Part shown: positions 52,294 through 61,346 of the stretch, one piece after another
Layout of the letters: each line of letters begins with the position of its first letter
Numbering within the stretch: position 1 is the first letter of the stretch
Assembly: GCF_000368925.1 (NCBI RefSeq)
Contig: NZ_KB849756.1
Location: 89,589 to 153,588, forward strand
Direction of reading: 5' to 3'
DNA: 64,000 bases
Source of the DNA: Acinetobacter bereziniae LMG 1003 = CIP 70.12
Lineage (GTDB): Bacteria; Pseudomonadota; Gammaproteobacteria; Pseudomonadales; Moraxellaceae
Made by a program: the position numbers and the translations under genes
Notes under the pieces: model-generated
Databases searched by the model: none
What the model saw: the letters and a program-made list of their open reading frames with translations, nothing else
Told to the model about the DNA's origin: nothing

Positions 52294-54073
52294 AGATTGC
52301 ATCCTTCTGTTTAAGACACAAAGGATTCGGCAATTGAACATAAACTGATTGCTGTTCAACAGGTGCAATCAACTCATCTAATTCATATAAACGCGTCAGC
52401 AAGTTACCTTTATATGGCAACGTAGGCTGATATAACAAAGCATGTAATAAAGTGCTTTCAGGATACTGTTGCAGCAAATCAGATAACTTATCCTGCAATA
52501 CATGTATGAGTCTTTGCTCTGAAATACTGCCAGTCGCGCCAATTGCATTAATAATGCCGAAAATAGTATTGCCAAAGAAATAGTAGCTAAATCTTTCATC
52601 TACAAAAGACTTGGGTCCAACAGCATGTGCTTTTTCATCAAGTTCAGGAAACTCTTTTAATATTTCAGTAGCATATTCTTCGATATAGTAAAAACCTTGA
52701 TTATCCCTTAACCATAAATTTTTAGGATAGGCATTTTCTAACTCAACCAAGACATTCTGTTGATGGGATTCAAATGCCATGCCGTAACGATGATAGAGAT
52801 ACATCATCGGCACTAAACTGATTTCCAAGAATTGCTTAAACCAATTCAATGCGATCTGTTCAATATTGTGCTGTGGTTCAGCTTGGGCAATGTCTTCAAA
52901 TAAATGATCAAAACGATTTAAATCCTTTTCAGGATGATCCTGACACAAGGATGCAATACAGGTAACCTGCTGCTTTTTATCAAAAGGTTGATCTCTAAAA
53001 ATACAAATGGTTTCATTGACAATATTGCCATCCAGCTTTAAAGCAGTCCAAGCGGGATCATTTACGGCTTTGAGTGTAGGACAATGTTGAACAATTGACT
53101 GCCCCATCTGCCCATGCCACAAACGATGCGTCATTTCACCACGATGACATTCTTTGGCTAAATTAATTCGAATTGAGTTGTTGATCATCACCGATAATGA
53201 AGGCTTAACCATCCACGGCGCAGCATAACTTGCTAAGGTTCTTACTGAAGTGGTTGCTGAAAATTGCCAAGCTTTTTCGCCAAAATCGATTATCTTATGT
53301 TTAGCTTTTAATTCTTTATACCAGTCTTTACTTTGTAAATATCGTGCTTGCCAAGGGTGCAAAGGCAATAACTTATAATTTGAATAGGTATTTAGCAAAG
53401 TGATTTCAGCTTCATTTAAATACCAATGTATCTCTTGCCTAAGTTGTGAAGTGATATCCTCTGCACACGAAGCATTACTCTCAGCGACATATTCTGGTGC
53501 AACCAACCAGTAATACAACTGAGTTTTACCTTGATGTTCAGGAGAAAATTTCAACCAGTCTTCATGGATAAATCCCAACCTACTTTTTGGCGCAGGATGC
53601 ATACTATGTCCAAGAATTAATGCTTGTTCAGATTGAATGAAGTCCTGTTTTGCCTGAATTAAACGATCAAAATCAGGCTGTCGATGTGTTAAAAACTGAA
53701 GCAATGCATCTCGACTTTGAATCCACTTTTCGACCAGTGATGCACAATCCAGTGTTTGTGAAGCATTTTGTACCAACTCTTCTAACAGCAAGCTGACCAT
53801 CGCAATTGCGCTAAACGGTTGTATTTGTCCTTTAGTAAAGACTTGTGGAAGTCTGGCAATTCTGTGTCTGCCAACAAAACTACTATATGACAATGGAACA
53901 AATAATTGAGACTGAATTGATTTCAAAGGAATTATTAACAACGTCAAGCCTTGGCTAAACGTGAGTTGAGTAGAATTTTGTTGATATTTTTCAAGTAAAA
54001 TTCCACTACCTGTTTCTTGTGAGTATGCATTGATTAGGTGCTGCATCGCCAATCGGCTGGCAAGCTCTTTCAT
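52286..54073 (-). CDS. IucA/IucC-family siderophore synthetase (first)
   Basis: A protein of about 595 residues from the ATG at 54073; a TTG 7 codons earlier is less likely. It has GHSMHPAPKSRLGF near 155 in the N-terminal synthetase half, LLPLHPWQARYLQ near 240, SVRTLASYAAPWMVKPSLSVMINNSIRINLAKEC, and RYGMAFESHQQNVLVE in the C-terminal half. It is the first gene of the siderophore operon, and Fur-like sites lie within 110 bases upstream. The last 8 bases overlap the monooxygenase start. Confidence 0.93.
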   Translation of the reverse strand: MKELASRLAMQHLINAYSQETGSGILLEKYQQNSTQLTFSQGLTLLIIPLKSIQSQLFVPLSYSSFVGRHRIARLPQVFTKGQIQPFSAIAMVSLLLEELVQNASQTLDCASLVEKWIQSRDALLQFLTHRQPDFDRLIQAKQDFIQSEQALILGHSMHPAPKSRLGFIHEDWLKFSPEHQGKTQLYYWLVAPEYVAESNASCAEDITSQLRQEIHWYLNEAEITLLNTYSNYKLLPLHPWQARYLQSKDWYKELKAKHKIIDFGEKAWQFSATTSVRTLASYAAPWMVKPSLSVMINNSIRINLAKECHRGEMTHRLWHGQMGQSIVQHCPTLKAVNDPAWTALKLDGNIVNETICIFRDQPFDKKQQVTCIASLCQDHPEKDLNRFDHLFEDIAQAEPQHNIEQIALNWFKQFLEISLVPMMYLYHRYGMAFESHQQNVLVELENAYPKNLWLRDNQGFYYIEEYATEILKEFPELDEKAHAVGPKSFVDERFSYYFFGNTIFGIINAIGATGSISEQRLIHVLQDKLSDLLQQYPESTLLHALLYQPTLPYKGNLLTRLYELDELIAPVEQQSVYVQLPNPLCLKQKDAIYA

Positions 54074-54180
54074 CTGACCATATCCTCTGTACAAGACTTT
54101 TTACTGCACTAAAAAGTTCTAAATTTAATTTATGTTTTTTCTTGGATCATGCTGTCATGCTCAGCACAAATCGATCTTAA

Positions 54181-54195
54181 TGTTAATAATTCTCA
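54181..54195. promoter_or_regulatory. Fur box of the siderophore operon
   Basis: On the minus strand TGAGAAT-T-ATTAACA fits the 7-1-7 Fur model (TGATAAT-N-ATTATCA) at 12 of 14 positions. It lies 108 bases before the first synthetase start, the expected place for iron control. Confidence 0.7.
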
Positions 54196-54315
54196 TTTAA
54201 GAATGCAATTTTGTATTTTTCATGTATTAGGATAGTTAATTTGATGATTTTATGAATTTTTATCATACATCGTATTTTTTTCGATCATTAATATCTTAAA
54301 ATTTTCAATTGTAAT

Positions 54316-54333
54316 AAATGATAATATTCTCAT
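54316..54333. promoter_or_regulatory. second Fur-like dyad upstream of the siderophore operon
   Basis: ATGAGAAT and ATTATCAT on the minus strand form a near-perfect Fur-like dyad without the central spacer base. About 245 bases before the first synthetase. The rest of 54074-54599 is AT-rich and shows no gene. Confidence 0.45.
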
Positions 54334-54556
54334 TTAGGATTGAGAGATTTCATGAAAATTTTCATCAAATTGCATTATTTACACCATTTTGTGCTTAGCA
54401 TCACAAATTTGTTTAAGAATTTAAAATTATGCAAATCGAAGTAAAAATGTGTTGATCGTCTAAAATTTAATTCATGTTTATTTAAGAAAAGAAATTGTTT
54501 TATTCAACTTATTTAGCCTGTATAAGCCCTTAGATGATTTTCAATATTACATTGAA

Positions 54557-54580
54557 TAAAAAAACCTCCCAAAGGAGGTT
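54557..54580 (-). terminator. terminator after the PEGA-like lipoprotein gene
   Basis: AACCTCC pairs with GGAGGTT around a 4-base loop, followed on the minus strand by seven T. Confidence 0.85.
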
Positions 54581-54599
54581 GAAATTCAAACAAATAAGA

Positions 54600-55100
54600 T
54601 TATTTAATTTCAATAGCACGAGCCATAATACTTTGAGATATATCTTGTTTAAGCCTAACGATAAGTGTTTGATCTGTAGCAACTATACCTTCTTGTTCCA
54701 GCACAGCAGATACATCTTTCGGAGTTAATGTGTACATTGCACCTGTAGCAGGGTCAACAATAAGTACCCCGATCAGCCCAAGCCCACCAAAAACAATATT
54801 GCCAAAATACCAACCACTAACTTTTGCTTTTACTTCTATAGTTTTAGGCTGAAAACCTTCTTTAGAAAATGTTATGTTGTAGATTTCACCCTTAAAATAG
54901 CCTGCACTCTTATTTAGAGTAACAGTGACTGGGGTTTGTCCAACATGGACCTTTTCTCCTTTCCTGTTGGTAATACTAATTTGACTAACTTCAGGCACAC
55001 TTTTAAAAGAAAGTGTTTGAGTCGAACCTGAAATGATGCTCGCACATCCAGTTATTGACAATAAACAAGTCAGTATAGAAATTTTAAATAAATTATTCAT
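54600..55100 (-). CDS. PEGA-like lipoprotein, unknown function
   Basis: A protein of about 166 residues from ATG 55100 with a lipoprotein signal ending TGC (ISILTCLLSITGCAS). The mature part has a beta-sandwich-like repeat (VHVGQTPVTVTLNKSAGYFKGE...YNITFSKEGFQPKTIEVKAKVSGWYFGN), typical of PEGA-type surface lipoproteins, followed by a conserved GLGLIGVLIVDPATGAMY stretch. No enzyme motif. Likely cell-envelope associated. Confidence 0.75.
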   Translation of the reverse strand: MNNLFKISILTCLLSITGCASIISGSTQTLSFKSVPEVSQISITNRKGEKVHVGQTPVTVTLNKSAGYFKGEIYNITFSKEGFQPKTIEVKAKVSGWYFGNIVFGGLGLIGVLIVDPATGAMYTLTPKDVSAVLEQEGIVATDQTLIVRLKQDISQSIMARAIEIK

Positions 55101-55277
55101 CGAAATCATGTGTTGAGTTTTGTAATATAATATAACTTACTATATACATAATTTTACATAAGTAAATATACAATTGATTTCATTCATCATGTTTATTTTA
55201 CGGTAAACCAGTGTTCTACGTTTATACTCATCAAATAGTTCGAAATCATTCGTTTTGTTCAATCTTAGCGATATCAT

Positions 55278-55805
55278 TTACAAGCTGCATCCAGAATAAA
55301 TAATACGGCAGGATTGTTGGTTAGCTAAAGAACAAAACATTAGTGCAGCTTCTTTCGCCTTATCCTCTGAAACATTGTATTTAATTTCAGATTTTTGACC
55401 GCCATTGATTGGATCAGCCACAGCAACACAGCCATTTTTATAAGTATGGGATACCTCACACTTCTGTACAGCATGTTGCTGACATGCTGTTAATGCATCA
55501 GCTTGTGCTACATCTTTCGATGTATGGTTTTTTGAGAAACCAACTGAACGTCCCTTTAATTCTCTGCCTTTTTCTTCTGCAATCGCTCCCCATAAGTTTT
55601 CAGCCATAGGATACAATGTTGGATTTTGATTATAATTTCCACCACCTCCGTTAGGAATCGGCGCGCAACCTTGAACACCTTGCCCACCGATTGGATAATA
55701 TCCTGATGGACAATTACCTTCTGCATAAACATTGGTAATTGCTAAAAAAATAATAAAACCAGCAAAAATAGGAAATTTAAAAATCTGATGATTGGTTATG
55801 ATCAC
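55278..55805 (-). CDS. exported DUF4189-type protein
   Basis: The GTG at 55805 is chosen as start because AAAGGA lies 9 bases upstream and because it puts a hydrophobic signal helix (FPIFAGFIIFLAITNVYA) near the N-terminus; the longer frame to 55868 has no such site. The mature protein begins EGNCPSGYYPIGGQGVQGCAPIP with several cysteines and continues with a DUF4189 domain (WGAIAEEKG, then DALTACQQHAVQKCEV). Role unknown; six or more cysteines suggest disulfides. Confidence 0.7.
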   Translation of the reverse strand: MIITNHQIFKFPIFAGFIIFLAITNVYAEGNCPSGYYPIGGQGVQGCAPIPNGGGGNYNQNPTLYPMAENLWGAIAEEKGRELKGRSVGFSKNHTSKDVAQADALTACQQHAVQKCEVSHTYKNGCVAVADPINGGQKSEIKYNVSEDKAKEAALMFCSLANQQSCRIIYSGCSL

Positions 55806-56119
55806 CTTATCTATTCCTTTATGAAAAATAATCTCTAGTAAAAAATTATTCATCTTTAATTTTATCAATTTGTCATTGATTCATCATAAATCAAAAAAAT
55901 ATTAGCAGCACATCAAGCTACAAGAATCATGTATTTTTTTATATTTATTCATGTTAGTTCTATTTTAACGATGAATATAAATCGACCTAAAAAACTTGCT
56001 TTTCCTTTAGATAGAAGAAAGTTTGAACTGATGGCTATTCTGATTGTTCAAAAAGGAGGTTTCAGAAAATAATTAAAAATATCATGAATAACATTTTTTA
56101 ATTCTTCGCTAAAGAAAGC

Positions 56120-56587
56120 TTAGATATCCAAAACATCTACAAAATTTGCACCCAAAATCTGTGCCAAATCTTGTGGCTTCACGCCAATATCCAGACCTCG
56201 TTTTCCACCACTGACATAAATTTTTACTAATGACGCTGCACTTGCATCTATGACGGTTTTTAAACGTTTTTTCTGACCAACAGGACTAATGCCACCGACT
56301 AAATAGCCAGTTAAACGCTCAGCATCTTTAGGATCTGCCATATGCAATTTTTTACAGCCAAAAGCACTTGCCACTTTCTTCAAATTCAGTTGATGATTCA
56401 CTGGAACAACAGCGACAAAATAATTTTTATCATCAGTCACCATTAGTGTTTTAAACACTTCTTCAACGTTTAAGCCTAGTTTTTCCGCCGCTTCTAAGCC
56501 AAAACTCTTGGCGTTCACATCATGTTCATATTCATGGATAGAAAATTCAATTTTATTTGATTTTAAAACTTTACAAGCAGGTGTCAT
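56120..56587 (-). CDS. ybaK: Cys-tRNA(Pro)/Cys-tRNA(Cys) deacylase YbaK
   Basis: A 155-residue trans-editing protein that removes cysteine mischarged onto tRNA-Pro. The fold landmarks are EVFKTLMVTDDKNYFVAVVPVNHQLNLKKVA near 42-72, DPKDAERLTGYLVGGISPVGQKK near 83, and the C-terminal SGGKRGLDIGVKPQDL. Length matches E. coli YbaK. The gene stands alone. The preceding 251 bases (55869-56119) hold a short unconfirmed 33-codon frame only. Confidence 0.93.
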   Translation of the reverse strand: MTPACKVLKSNKIEFSIHEYEHDVNAKSFGLEAAEKLGLNVEEVFKTLMVTDDKNYFVAVVPVNHQLNLKKVASAFGCKKLHMADPKDAERLTGYLVGGISPVGQKKRLKTVIDASAASLVKIYVSGGKRGLDIGVKPQDLAQILGANFVDVLDI

Positions 56588-56746
56588 ATGATCAACAAGA
56601 TATGGAAATTAAAAAGATATTGAAATTATAGGACGATTGTTAAAATTTTTAAATTCGTTTTCAACATTCGTCGCTTAAAATTATCGCTTGTAAAATCTTG
56701 AACAACCTGATTAAAATTACCACAAAGACTTTATTTTAATAGAACA

Positions 56747-57382
56747 ATGCCATCTATCTATCAATTAAAACCAGCCTTTCAAAACTTACTCCGCCCCTTA
56801 GTACAATGGCTTTTTAAGCGAGGTGTAACTGCCAATCAAGTGACACTTTTTGCGATGTTTATTTCATTGGCTTTAAGCATTTTTTTATACTTATATTATT
56901 TGAATCATCCTGTGAATTGGTGGTTGTTATTGTTTCCGTTGTGGATGCTGATTCGAATGGCTTTTAATGCAATTGATGGCATGTTGGCACGAGAATTTAA
57001 TCAACAATCCAATTTAGGTGCTTTTTACAATGAATTAAGTGATGTTATTGCAGATACAGCACTCTATGTCTGTCTAATTGCTTTTGCTTTTATCCATGCA
57101 AAATTACTGTTATTGGTGGCTTTCCTTGCTATTTTAAGTGAGTATACAGGTGTCATGGCACCTCTGATCGGTCAACAACGTCGTTATGATGGTCCTATGG
57201 GAAAAAGTGACCGTGCATTTTGGTTTAGCTTAATGACTGTGGTCATTGTATTTTTTCCACTGCTCAATACAAATTTACAACTACTCAGTTTAATCTGTAA
57301 TGGCATACTCAGCCTTATGGGTGTGTTACTCGCTTTAACAATCTATAACCGAATTAAAAATAGTTTAAAAACAGCTTCATAA
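56747..57382 (+). CDS. CDP-alcohol phosphatidyltransferase, YnbA-like
   Basis: A 211-residue membrane protein with six hydrophobic segments, starting IYQLKPAFQNLLRP much like E. coli YnbA. The CDP-OH-P motif D-xx-DG-xx-AR-x8-G-xxx-D-xxx-D appears as N-AI-DGML-AR-EFNQQSNL-G-AFY-N-ELS-D, so the first and third metal-binding Asp are Asn. The catalytic DG...AR and final Asp are kept. It probably attaches an alcohol head group to CDP-diacylglycerol. First gene of the lipid cluster, 30 bases before ynbC. Confidence 0.85.
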   Translation: MPSIYQLKPAFQNLLRPLVQWLFKRGVTANQVTLFAMFISLALSIFLYLYYLNHPVNWWLLLFPLWMLIRMAFNAIDGMLAREFNQQSNLGAFYNELSDVIADTALYVCLIAFAFIHAKLLLLVAFLAILSEYTGVMAPLIGQQRRYDGPMGKSDRAFWFSLMTVVIVFFPLLNTNLQLLSLICNGILSLMGVLLALTIYNRIKNSLKTAS

Positions 57383-57411
57383 AATAGTTTCATCTTTCAG
57401 GGTAAATTGCT

Positions 57412-59160
57412 ATGTATAACAATAGTCACCACACCTTCACCAGTCACGATGGCACAGCATTGTTCTATCAACACTGGGCGACACAAGCACCATCGGAAAC
57501 AAAAAAAGCCATTATCTTATTTCATCGTGGTCATGAACATTCTGGACGTATGGCACATTTAGTTGAGGAACTTAATCTTCCAGATTTTGATTTCTTTGCA
57601 TGGGATGCCCGAGGTCATGGCGACTCTCCAGGTGAACGTGGAGATGCCCCAAGCTTTTCTGCTTGTGTTAAAGATATTCAATACTTTGTTCAGCATATTC
57701 AGCAAAACTATGCCATTGACCCAGAGAATATTGCAGTTGTTGCACAAAGTGTGGGCGCGGTACTTGCAGCCACATGGGTGCACGACTATGCTCCTAAAAT
57801 TCGTGCCTTGTGCTTAGCTTCGCCAGCATTTAACATTAAGCTGTATGTCCCTTTTGCTGAACCTAGCTTAAGAGTCATGGCAAAGCTACGTGGTAACTTC
57901 TTTATTCAAAGTTATGTCAAAGCCAAAATGCTGACTCATGACGAAGATCGAGCGCAAAGCTACGATACTGACCCGAAGATTGCCAAAGCGATTTCGGTAA
58001 GAATGTTACTCGGGCTTTACGATGCCTCAAAACGCATTGTTGCTGACTCACAAAATATTTTTGTACCGACCCAAGTATTATGTTCAGGCTCAGATTTTGT
58101 CGTTTTCCAAAAACCACAACGTGAATTTTATCAAAAACTTCCGCATCCGAAAAAAGAATTACACATTTTAGATGGTTTCTTTCACGATACATTAGGTGAA
58201 AAAGACCGACATATTGCAACGGAGAAAATACGTCGCTTTATTCAACAATGTTTTGCGACTGCTTATCAGGCACCTGATGTTTTAAATGCCGATAAAATTG
58301 GTCCAAGCTGCGCAATTGCAGAAGATCTCAGCTCACCATTACCAGCTAAATCAATCAAAAATGCATTTTGGGAAGTCACCAAAAAGAACCTAAAAATAGG
58401 TAGTCATTTATCTCAAGGTTTAAAAATTGGTGAAGATACGGGTTATGACTCAGGCAGTACTTTAGATTTTGTTTATCGTAATCAAACCGAAAGTAGCAAC
58501 CCGATTGGTAAAATTATTGATCGTCAATATCTCAATGCAATTGGTTGGCGTGGTATCCGAGTACGCAAACAAAATATCGAATCTTTACTGCAAAAGTACG
58601 CTGATATTCTGATTAAAAAGCGTAAACCACTTCGAATTATGGATATTGCATCAGGTCATGGGCGCTATATTTTAGATGCGGTTGCTCAATTGCCGAAACA
58701 GCCTGAGTCAATTCTGCTCCGTGACTATAGTGACATTAATGTAGCTGCTGGACAGAAAATGATTGCTGAACGTGGCTTAACTGATATTGCAGAATTTGTT
58801 CAAGCAGATGCTTTTGATAAAGAGTCATTAGCTTCGGTAAAACCAAAACCATCTCTAGCCGTGGTATCTGGTTTGTACGAACTGTTCAGTGACAATGATT
58901 TATTACGACAATCTCTTGATGGACTAAGTAAAGCGATACTTAAAGATGGCTATCTAATTTACACAGGTCAAATCTGGCACCCACAACAAGAGTTTATTGC
59001 TCGTGCGCTCACTTCACATCGTCAAGGTGATGCATGGGTGATGCGTTTGCGCTCACAGGCAGAAATGGATGCGCTGGTTGAAGCTGCTGGCTTTAAAAAA
59101 GTCGATCAGTGCATTGATGAGTTTGGAATATTTACCGTTTCAGTGGCACAAAAGCTATAA
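57412..59160 (+). CDS. alpha/beta-hydrolase fused to SAM methyltransferase, YnbC-like
   Basis: A 582-residue two-domain protein. Residues 1-275 form a lysophospholipase-like alpha/beta-hydrolase (HRGHEHSGRMAHLVEEL, WDARGHGDSPG, nucleophile elbow VVAQSVGAV where the usual first Gly is Ala). Residues ~385-580 form a class I methyltransferase (IMDIASGHGRYILDA and later ADAFDKESL...VSGLYELF). The order and length match E. coli YnbC. Together they suggest acyl chain removal and head-group methylation, but the substrate is unknown. Confidence 0.87.
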   Translation: MYNNSHHTFTSHDGTALFYQHWATQAPSETKKAIILFHRGHEHSGRMAHLVEELNLPDFDFFAWDARGHGDSPGERGDAPSFSACVKDIQYFVQHIQQNYAIDPENIAVVAQSVGAVLAATWVHDYAPKIRALCLASPAFNIKLYVPFAEPSLRVMAKLRGNFFIQSYVKAKMLTHDEDRAQSYDTDPKIAKAISVRMLLGLYDASKRIVADSQNIFVPTQVLCSGSDFVVFQKPQREFYQKLPHPKKELHILDGFFHDTLGEKDRHIATEKIRRFIQQCFATAYQAPDVLNADKIGPSCAIAEDLSSPLPAKSIKNAFWEVTKKNLKIGSHLSQGLKIGEDTGYDSGSTLDFVYRNQTESSNPIGKIIDRQYLNAIGWRGIRVRKQNIESLLQKYADILIKKRKPLRIMDIASGHGRYILDAVAQLPKQPESILLRDYSDINVAAGQKMIAERGLTDIAEFVQADAFDKESLASVKPKPSLAVVSGLYELFSDNDLLRQSLDGLSKAILKDGYLIYTGQIWHPQQEFIARALTSHRQGDAWVMRLRSQAEMDALVEAAGFKKVDQCIDEFGIFTVSVAQKL

Positions 59161-59236
59161 AAAAACTGTCATTAAAATTCATGGCTGGATATTAATTTTA
59201 TTCAGCCATCACGAATAAAATAATAATGGATGTTAT

Positions 59237-60592
59237 ATGCCAACACTCATCAAAGAAACAGGAACATGGAAATGGGGCTTACTCTGCTTGGTTTTCCTGG
59301 CACCATTCTTTTTTCTGACCTATGGTTTTGCGAATCAGTATGCTTCTGGACTCGCCTATGTTCCAAGTATTGTATTTGACTGGGAAAAGCATATTCCACT
59401 TTGGGCTTGGACTATTGTGCCTTACTGGTCAATTGACCTGTTTTATGGTCTGTCTCTGTTACTGTGCTGGAACAAATTTGAACTGAAACAACAGGCGCTC
59501 AGATTGTTTTTAGCACAAGTGATTTCGATCAGTTGCTTTTTATTGTTCCCGTTAAAATTTAGTTTTGAACGCCCTGCCTTAGATGGTTTTTTTGGACTAT
59601 GGTTTGATGTGCTGATGGGGTTTGACAAGCCTTTTAACCAAGCACCTTCTTTGCATATCGTTTTGTTGGTCATTCTTTGGGATTTTTATCGTAGACATGT
59701 ACAAGGTTCATGGAAATACTTGGTGGACTTTTGGAGTGCGTTGATCGGACTGTCCATCCTCACAACATGGCAACATCATTTTATTGACCTTCCTACAGGA
59801 ATTTTAGTCGGTGCTTTGTGTTTGTGGTTATTCCCAATAACTGTTAAATCACCATTTAGAAAAGATGGCTTACAACAGTTAACAGCAAAACATTTAAAAC
59901 TAGGCAGTTACTACCTGTGTGGTGCTGTAATTTTCTTGATTTTAGCCTATGAGTTAAACCCTTGGGGATTATGGCTAATCTACCCAGCAGTCAGCTTATT
60001 TATCGTTGCGCATAGTTATAGTTTTGTACGTCCTCATTTTTTCCAAAAGCAAACCAATGGAAAGATGACCATCGCTGCACAGATTTTACTTGCACCGTAC
60101 CTTATTTTTGCGTGGCTCAATAGCCGAATTTGGACAAAAAAACATCATGAAGATTCATTGGTCATTGATTCAGAGCATAGAAAAATCTTTATTGGGCGTA
60201 TCCCCACTCAAAAAGACAGCGAAAAATATACCGCAGTATTTGACTGTGTTGCAGAATTACCCTTAAACAGTGGATCTGAATATCAACAGTATCCAAGTCT
60301 TGATTTGATTCCTTTGCAAGCCAATCAACTTGAGTATGCGGTAAATCAATTCAATCTCTTACTCACCAAAATTGATGGCACGCCATCGCAAAACATTCTC
60401 ATCTGTTGCGCCCTTGGATATTCAAGAAGCAGCGCACTACTCAGTGCTTGGTTAATGCAACAAAACCAAGACAGCACTGTTGAAGAAGTCGTTGAAATCA
60501 TCCGCAAGGCACGTCCGTGGGTGGTATTAAAAGCACCACAAATTGAAGAGCTTGAAATTTATCAACTCAAATTAAAAGGCTTGGCGCCATGA
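59237..60592 (+). CDS. PAP2-like membrane phosphatase fused to tyrosine-type phosphatase, YnbD-like
   Basis: A 451-residue protein. Residues ~15-245 are six membrane segments of the PAP2/inositolphosphotransferase type, with KFSFERP, APSLHIVLL (in place of PSGH) and TWQHHFIDLPTGILVG. Residues ~305-450 are a dual-specificity-type phosphatase with the P-loop CALGYSRSS, catalytic Cys391 and Arg397. It is followed by an ATGA overlap with the small membrane protein gene. E. coli YnbD has the same layout. Confidence 0.87.
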   Translation: MPTLIKETGTWKWGLLCLVFLAPFFFLTYGFANQYASGLAYVPSIVFDWEKHIPLWAWTIVPYWSIDLFYGLSLLLCWNKFELKQQALRLFLAQVISISCFLLFPLKFSFERPALDGFFGLWFDVLMGFDKPFNQAPSLHIVLLVILWDFYRRHVQGSWKYLVDFWSALIGLSILTTWQHHFIDLPTGILVGALCLWLFPITVKSPFRKDGLQQLTAKHLKLGSYYLCGAVIFLILAYELNPWGLWLIYPAVSLFIVAHSYSFVRPHFFQKQTNGKMTIAAQILLAPYLIFAWLNSRIWTKKHHEDSLVIDSEHRKIFIGRIPTQKDSEKYTAVFDCVAELPLNSGSEYQQYPSLDLIPLQANQLEYAVNQFNLLLTKIDGTPSQNILICCALGYSRSSALLSAWLMQQNQDSTVEEVVEIIRKARPWVVLKAPQIEELEIYQLKLKGLAP

Positions 60593-61017
60593 AAATGAAA
60601 TTTTTCATTGTTGCCAAGCTTTTATCTGCAACTGGTGGTTTGCTACTTTCTGGCTATGTTGCTTTTGCTTTATCTATTTTTGCGATTTTATTTAAAGGTT
60701 GGCAAACGATAGAGCTTTGGATATTCATTGTCATTACATTATTGCTCATGGCTGTTCATCATTACCTTTCATTCCGTGTCAAATTTGATGCGGAATTGAT
60801 TGAAATGCTGGCGATCCAATCTAGAGCTGATAGCATTGAACATCTTACTCAGCAATTCGATCAAAGCTTACTTGAAATGAAACTTCTTCCGCAAAATAAA
60901 GTCGGTCGAGATTGGACACTGCGTTTTGCTGGCTGTTTTCGCTTAATCAAGCTGCAAATTGCCTTAGTATTGATACAGTATCTGGTTTTAATTATTTTAA
61001 TTTATCGAATCATTTAA
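60589..61017 (+). CDS. small three-helix membrane protein of the lipid cluster
   Basis: A 142-residue protein with two membrane segments near the N-terminus (7-31 and 36-58) and one at the C-terminus (122-141). The ATG overlaps the stop of the phosphatase gene by 4 bases, so the two are co-translated. No domain recognised. It probably works with the phosphatase or the lipid enzymes. The 329 bases after it (61018-61346) show no gene. Confidence 0.65.
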   Translation: MKMKFFIVAKLLSATGGLLLSGYVAFALSIFAILFKGWQTIELWIFIVITLLLMAVHHYLSFRVKFDAELIEMLAIQSRADSIEHLTQQFDQSLLEMKLLPQNKVGRDWTLRFAGCFRLIKLQIALVLIQYLVLIILIYRII

Positions 61018-61346
61018 GTGAGCATTTGAGTCAGAATATAGACGGTAGTTAGGTTTTCTTTCTTTAACTTCGACCAAAGCAAAGTCATGAAAATCGCTGT
61101 ATTTGAAGGACTAAGATAATGAAATTGCTTCAAGTTAGGCTATGATTTAAAAAGTAAAAATGATAAATTAATATTGTGATATAAATGATTTTTACTATTT
61201 ATTCAAAAGCGTTAATTTAAAATCGATCATGTGGGGCTGTTGAATTCAATATTATTCTGCTCTTTTTAAATCAGAAATTTAAGTTTTCATCATTTCAATA
61301 TCATATGAACAGTACAAAAAAGATTAAATATCAATTGGCTTAAACA

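Noticed and set aside
55971..56072. 33-codon plus-strand frame starting MNINRPKK
   Set aside because: No ribosome site or promoter; too short to separate from chance in an AT-rich gap.
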